Assembly: GCF_018919145.1 (NCBI RefSeq)
Contig: NZ_JAHLQJ010000010.1
Coordinates: 1 to 64,000 of the forward strand
Source of the DNA: Paenibacillus brevis
GTDB taxonomy: Bacteria > Bacillota > Bacilli > Paenibacillales > Paenibacillaceae
Reading direction: 5' to 3'
Length of the DNA: 64,000 bases
The notes under the pieces were generated by a model. The model had not been told where the DNA came from. It saw only the letters and a list, made by a program, of their open reading frames with translations, and ran no database searches. The translations under genes and the position numbers were made by a program. Below are positions 60,921 to 64,000 of this stretch, in pieces; the first letter of the stretch is position 1; each line of letters begins with the position of its first letter.

Positions 60921-61625
60921 ATGAACAACTTACAGATCATTAATCAAAACGGTCAATTGCTGGTTGATAGTCGAGAGGTTGCCGCCATGATCGAGGTTAG
61001 GCATTCTGATTTGTTGGAGCGCATCGGAGGATATATCCGTTATTTAGAAAACGGAAAATTCCGTTCTCAGGATTTCTTTATTTCCAGCACATATAAAGTC
61101 GACGGGAACAACAAGACATACGATTGCTACCTAATCACCCGCAAAGGATGTGACATGGTAGCCAACAAAATGACCGGGGAGAAGGGCGTGCTCTTTACGG
61201 CTGCATATGTAACCCAATTTGAGGAAATGGAGAAATCCCTCAGCCTTTCGGGAATGAGCAAGGAACTTCAAGCGATATTTATGCTCGATCAGCGCACTCA
61301 GGCTTTCGAATCTCGCGTGTCACATTTAGAAAACAACACGACCATTGACTACGGCCAGCAAAACGACCTGCAGCTACTAGCAAACAAGACGATCGTTGAG
61401 GTGCTTGGCGGAAAAGGTAGCCCGGCATATCTGGACAAGACGATCCGAGGCGAAGCATATTCGGCACTATGGCGGGACTTCAAAGGCTATTTCAACACCA
61501 ACTCCTACAGAAACACCTTAGTAAAAGATTTCGACAAGGCGAAGGAATATGTTAGCGGCTGGCGGCCACACGGGAAGTTACTGCGGGATATAGAGCAGGC
61601 TAACTCTCAAATGGCCTTCAGCTAA
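60921..61625 (+). CDS. Antirepressor: Rha domain with ORF6C C-terminus
   Basis: 234 residues. Rha-type N-terminal domain (about 10-105, VDSREVAAMIEVRHSDLLER, FRSQDFFISSTYKVDGNNKT, YLITRKGCDMVANKMTGEKG) and an ORF6C-type C-terminal domain (about 140-230, KTIVEVLGGKGSPAYLDKTI). ATG 60921 follows AAAAAGGAGG closely. The frame is open upstream to TTG 60750, which overlaps the Cro-like stop and would add 57 basic residues. Both starts are possible. Confidence 0.83.
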   Translation: MNNLQIINQNGQLLVDSREVAAMIEVRHSDLLERIGGYIRYLENGKFRSQDFFISSTYKVDGNNKTYDCYLITRKGCDMVANKMTGEKGVLFTAAYVTQFEEMEKSLSLSGMSKELQAIFMLDQRTQAFESRVSHLENNTTIDYGQQNDLQLLANKTIVEVLGGKGSPAYLDKTIRGEAYSALWRDFKGYFNTNSYRNTLVKDFDKAKEYVSGWRPHGKLLRDIEQANSQMAFS

Positions 61626-61733
61626 AATCATCAACCGCTCTTTGACAACTGAAAAATTGATAGAAACCTTAGTTCCATACAGCAAGGGGGCGGTATATTG
61701 CCGCATCCTTACAAATGAAAGGAGAGTGACCAC

Positions 61734-61976
61734 ATGGCAATAATGGTCCACCCGGTACACCGCCGGATGGCAGAACTGTTAAGCAAAATGCAGGCCGGTA
61801 CGTTAAGCATTTTTGAGGCGGGCGAAATGATGCATTGTTTACGAGTAAACGCTGATCTGGTCCATAAGATTGACGGATACAAGGAAGCGGCATACGCCGG
61901 GCAGGTCATTGGGAATATGGACTTGGTACAGCACTTTGCCGCAAAACTCGACGAAATGGAGGCGAAGTACACCTGA
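61734..61976 (+). CDS. Small early phage protein
   Basis: 80 residues, helical, with HPVHRRMAELLSKMQAGTLS and a Lys/Glu end. AAAGGAGAG precedes the ATG. Conserved-looking early protein in Bacillales phages of unknown function. Confidence 0.75.
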   Translation: MAIMVHPVHRRMAELLSKMQAGTLSIFEAGEMMHCLRVNADLVHKIDGYKEAAYAGQVIGNMDLVQHFAAKLDEMEAKYT

Positions 61977-62021
61977 AAACCGAGCAGCACCAAAATTCAT
62001 AGGAAGGGAGGTTAAAAGAGT

Positions 62022-62195
62022 ATGAAAACTAAGGACACCTTGAAGACATTATCCGAAACAACGTTGACAAATGCATTACGTTGGGCGAATAGACGTTTTT
62101 CGTCCGAAGCACCTGTATCAAAAGAAGAGACGATCCTCTTGGAGAGAATCGTCATGGTATCAGCGGATTTGGTTGCAATGACCAACTTGGAATAG
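62022..62195 (+). CDS. Small early phage protein
   Basis: 57 residues: MKTKDTLKTLSETTLTNALR, WANRRFSSEAPVSKEETILL and MVSADLVAMTNLE. GAAGGGAGG lies before ATG 62022. Helical; no family recognised. Confidence 0.7.
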   Translation: MKTKDTLKTLSETTLTNALRWANRRFSSEAPVSKEETILLERIVMVSADLVAMTNLE

Positions 62196-62215
62196 CATCA
62201 GTAACCCCTTTGAAC

Positions 62216-62395
62216 TCACTGACGAATTTCGTTTTCGATGTCCGAAGAAATGCGCCTGTTGTTCGCAACAATGGCTTTTGAAGCGGCATTAATAATTTGA
62301 TCTAAGTCATGTTCGCTTACTGAATCTAGTTTGTTCTTAAGATTTTTAGCCAATTCAGATTTAATCGATGATTCACTTAAACCAACTGTGTTCAA
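62216..62395 (-). CDS. Small minus-strand helical protein
   Basis: 59 residues from TTG 62395: a good GGAAGGAGG lies eight bases upstream on the minus strand. LSESSIKSELAKNLKNKLDS and LDQIINAASKAIVANNRRI are amphipathic helices. It is a lone reverse gene in the early region. The alternative out-of-frame ATG gives only eight codons. Confidence 0.55.
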   Translation of the reverse strand: MNTVGLSESSIKSELAKNLKNKLDSVSEHDLDQIINAASKAIVANNRRISSDIENEIRQ

Positions 62396-62499
62396 ACATA
62401 AAACCTCCTTCCTCGAATTAGTCAGTCCAGACAACTACTCAATTCGACAGGGAGCGAGAAAATCCTATCCATAAATTCAGAGAGGACGGTGTACGGAAA

Positions 62500-62778
62500 A
62501 TGAAACCCGAAACAAAGATTCGCACACTCATGGCATTCTTCCTGTACCTGCAAGGGAAGTCAGAAGAAGCCGGGCGCACGAAAATATCTGATTGGGCGAA
62601 ACGGCAATACAGGAAGTACCGGACGCTGCTGAGCATGATGCGCAAGCCGCTGGTAGATCGGCGGGACGATGTTGATCGGCTGGGGTTAACCTTCAGGTCG
62701 CTTCAAGTGCGACAGCAATTGGGCATTACGTTTGAGGAGTATGTCAGACGGGTGAGGGCAGGGGCATGGCTTGCGTAA
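62500..62778 (+). CDS. Early phage protein of unknown function
   Basis: 92 residues, very basic (Arg/Lys-rich: WAKRQYRKYRTLLSMMRKPL), possibly nucleic-acid binding. GAGGACGGTG precedes the ATG and its stop overlaps the next gene. Confidence 0.7.
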   Translation: MKPETKIRTLMAFFLYLQGKSEEAGRTKISDWAKRQYRKYRTLLSMMRKPLVDRRDDVDRLGLTFRSLQVRQQLGITFEEYVRRVRAGAWLA

Positions 62779-63026
62779 AGGTTGAGGACGGGATCGCTTA
62801 TAACGGACTGGGTATGATGCTATACGACCCTGAGTTTCACCCGAATCATGGGGAGCGGTTTACAGAGGATGAGCTTTCATACCTCTGCAAGTTTTACAAG
62901 CACGACGGCCGGCGGTCGATGTCCTTTGCACTTGGTAAGACGGAGAGAGTCGTGCAAAACAAGTATTGCGATCTCCTTAAAAAGGGCCTGGTCGATTACT
63001 ACAAGAGTTTGGACCATTATGTGTAG
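62766..63026 (+). CDS. Early phage protein with HTH-like end
   Basis: 86 residues; FTEDELSYLCKFYKHDGRRS and MSFALGKTERVVQNKYCDLL suggest a small Myb/HTH-type DNA-binding domain. ATG 62766 overlaps the previous gene. Function unknown. Confidence 0.7.
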   Translation: MACVKVEDGIAYNGLGMMLYDPEFHPNHGERFTEDELSYLCKFYKHDGRRSMSFALGKTERVVQNKYCDLLKKGLVDYYKSLDHYV

Positions 63027-63055
63027 GACGGCGTGAAGAAAGGAGAGTGAAGACC

Positions 63056-63451
63056 ATGGCGGATATCATGCCGAAGCGGGGCCAGATTTGGTGGGCTGAC
63101 ATGGGATATGGAGAGGGCAGTGAACAGTTTGGCGAGCGGCCTGTACTTATCATCCAGAACAACGTCGGCAACAAGTACAGCCCTACGGTAATTGTCGCAA
63201 CCATTACGGATGCCAAGAAACGGCCGTTGCCCACTCACGTGCGCATCATGAAGCGGCAGAAGTTGTACAAAGACTCGGTAGTGATGTTGGAACAGGTCCG
63301 GACAATTGATAAGTGCAGACTGAGAGGCGCGGTTGCTACTCTCACAGCGGAAGAAATGCGGCAGGTAGATTTAGCCTTGTCAATCAGCGTGGGACTGGTA
63401 CCAGTGGAGGGAGGTGAACAAGATGCCGGAAGAAATCAAAGCCAAAGTTGA
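63056..63451 (+). CDS. MazF/PemK-family endoribonuclease toxin
   Basis: 131 residues. PKRGQIWWADMGYGEG, RPVLIIQNNVGNKYSPTVIV, ATITDAKKR and VVMLEQVRTIDKCRL are the MazF blocks, with the catalytic Arg/Thr region intact. ATG 63056 has AAAGGAGAG upstream. No MazE-like gene precedes it. The acidic gene at 63423 overlaps its end and is the only nearby antitoxin candidate. Confidence 0.88.
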   Translation: MADIMPKRGQIWWADMGYGEGSEQFGERPVLIIQNNVGNKYSPTVIVATITDAKKRPLPTHVRIMKRQKLYKDSVVMLEQVRTIDKCRLRGAVATLTAEEMRQVDLALSISVGLVPVEGGEQDAGRNQSQS

Positions 63452-63629
63452 GGCTGTGCTGGAGAAGTTGGATAAACTCAGTGACGACATTAGCGATCGA
63501 ATCAATGATACTCATGCCATCCTCGAAGCCATGTCTCGTTTTGCACACACGGGGTTGGGTGATTTGATCGGTGATATGGAAGAAATCCGCGACGATCTGG
63601 AAGACCTTGAAGAGGCTGAAAATCAGTAG
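63423..63629 (+). CDS. Small acidic coiled-coil protein, possible antitoxin
   Basis: 68 residues, strongly acidic, two helices (EEIKAKVEAVLEKLDKLSDD and IGDMEEIRDDLEDLEEAENQ). GAGGGAGGTG lies before the ATG and the gene overlaps mazF by 29 bases, so the pair is coupled. Antitoxin function is inferred only from position and charge. Confidence 0.65.
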   Translation: MPEEIKAKVEAVLEKLDKLSDDISDRINDTHAILEAMSRFAHTGLGDLIGDMEEIRDDLEDLEEAENQ

Positions 63630-63695
63630 CCTATTTATTTTTTTGCCAAAATCGGGTTTTCGGGCCCAAAAATCAAGCGAAAGCGAGGAAAAGCC

Positions 63696-63953
63696 ATGGA
63701 TGAACAGACCCTGAAATACATGGGCGAGAGGGTTGATAGGGCTCGGGAGATCAACAAAAAGATTACTGAACTAAGAAACTTCATCAAGTACAGCGAGGGT
63801 AAAGACGAGGTTGTGCTTGAAAGTAATGGTCGCGGAAGAGTCGATATTTCCTCCAGAAGATTCGAGAGGCTTTCTGCTAAAGCAAAAGCTGCTGTTCTGA
63901 ACGAGGTTGAGGAAGAAATCAAGCTGCTCGAGCAAGAGCTTGCTGAAATATAA
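63696..63953 (+). CDS. Small coiled-coil early phage protein
   Basis: 85 residues: TLKYMGERVDRAREINKKIT, a central KDEVVLESNGRGRVDISSRR and a final helix NEVEEEIKLLEQELAEI. AAAGCGAGGAAAAGCC precedes the ATG. Function unknown. Last complete gene in the window. Confidence 0.7.
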   Translation: MDEQTLKYMGERVDRAREINKKITELRNFIKYSEGKDEVVLESNGRGRVDISSRRFERLSAKAKAAVLNEVEEEIKLLEQELAEI

Positions 63954-64000
63954 AAAAGCCGCCCAGTGAGAGAGCGGTCAATAGAAAATAATCCACCATC

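Larger units (their letters stand above)
29130..64000. mobile_element. Prophage DNA: lambda-like head, P2-like contractile tail, open at the right edge
   Basis: Integrase, tRNAs, O-like replication gene, terminase, head, contractile tail, lysis, accessory and lysogeny/early genes follow one another with hardly any other genes. The late block (33.6-55.3 kb) is compact and collinear. The left border is taken between tlp and int. The right border is not visible. Two adjacent prophages with a boundary near 58.8 kb cannot be excluded. Confidence 0.85.

Overview
The window is a firmicute chromosome segment of the Paenibacillus type. This rests on gene order (spo0A; the bkd operon; nudF, spoIIM, fur, xerD, deoB and punA; dacF with the spoIIA operon; spoVA genes with lysA and ppiB), on abundant endospore genes, and on strong AGGAGG-type ribosome binding sites. 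It divides into core chromosome (about 1-29,100) and prophage DNA (about 29,100 to the right edge).

Core: spo0A (with three 0A boxes and a possible sigma-H promoter) is followed by a metal-responsive ArsR regulator/CDF exporter pair with a clear operator, and by the branched-chain 2-oxoacid dehydrogenase genes (E3, E1 alpha, E1 beta, E2). Two very small genes are readable here: prli42 (33 aa, 9366-9467, minus) and mciZ (46 aa, 11727-11867, minus). From 11.9 to 28.6 kb a dense plus-strand block carries ADP-ribose pyrophosphatase, an endonuclease Q-like protein, spoIIM, fur, yqzK, xerD, the nucleoside salvage genes deoB-punA-pdp, dacF, spoIIAA-AB-sigF, deoD, spoVAA-AB-AF, lysA and ppiB. The spore protein gene tlp lies on the other strand at the junction with the prophage.

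Prophage: a minus-strand tyrosine integrase (29.2 kb) is followed by an RNA-rich stretch with a tRNA-Gly(UCC), an aberrant tRNA-like gene and small structured elements. Then come a replication O-like gene carrying three 24-bp iterons, a probable cos region, and a lambda-like head module: Nu1-like and A-like terminase, portal, ClpP-type protease with nested scaffold, decoration protein, major capsid, FII-like and Z-like proteins. A P2-like contractile tail module follows: sheath, tube, E/E' chaperone with a T TTT TTG frameshift, tape measure, X, D, V, U, W, J, I and fibre. Lysis genes (XhlA-like, GH25 lysozyme, holin) close the late operon at about 55.3 kb. Accessory genes follow, including a SocA/Panacea-type antitoxin with an unknown partner, a LexA-box-linked cluster and a lipoprotein/membrane protein pair.

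At 59.4-61.6 kb there is a complete lysogeny switch: repressor, seven operator-like repeats, a Cro-like gene and a Rha/ORF6C antirepressor. Early genes including a MazF toxin run off the right edge. An integrase at one end and the switch about 30 kb away, beyond the late genes, fits either one prophage whose attachment site splits its early region or two adjacent prophages. The window cannot decide. All functions are inferred from sequence reading alone.
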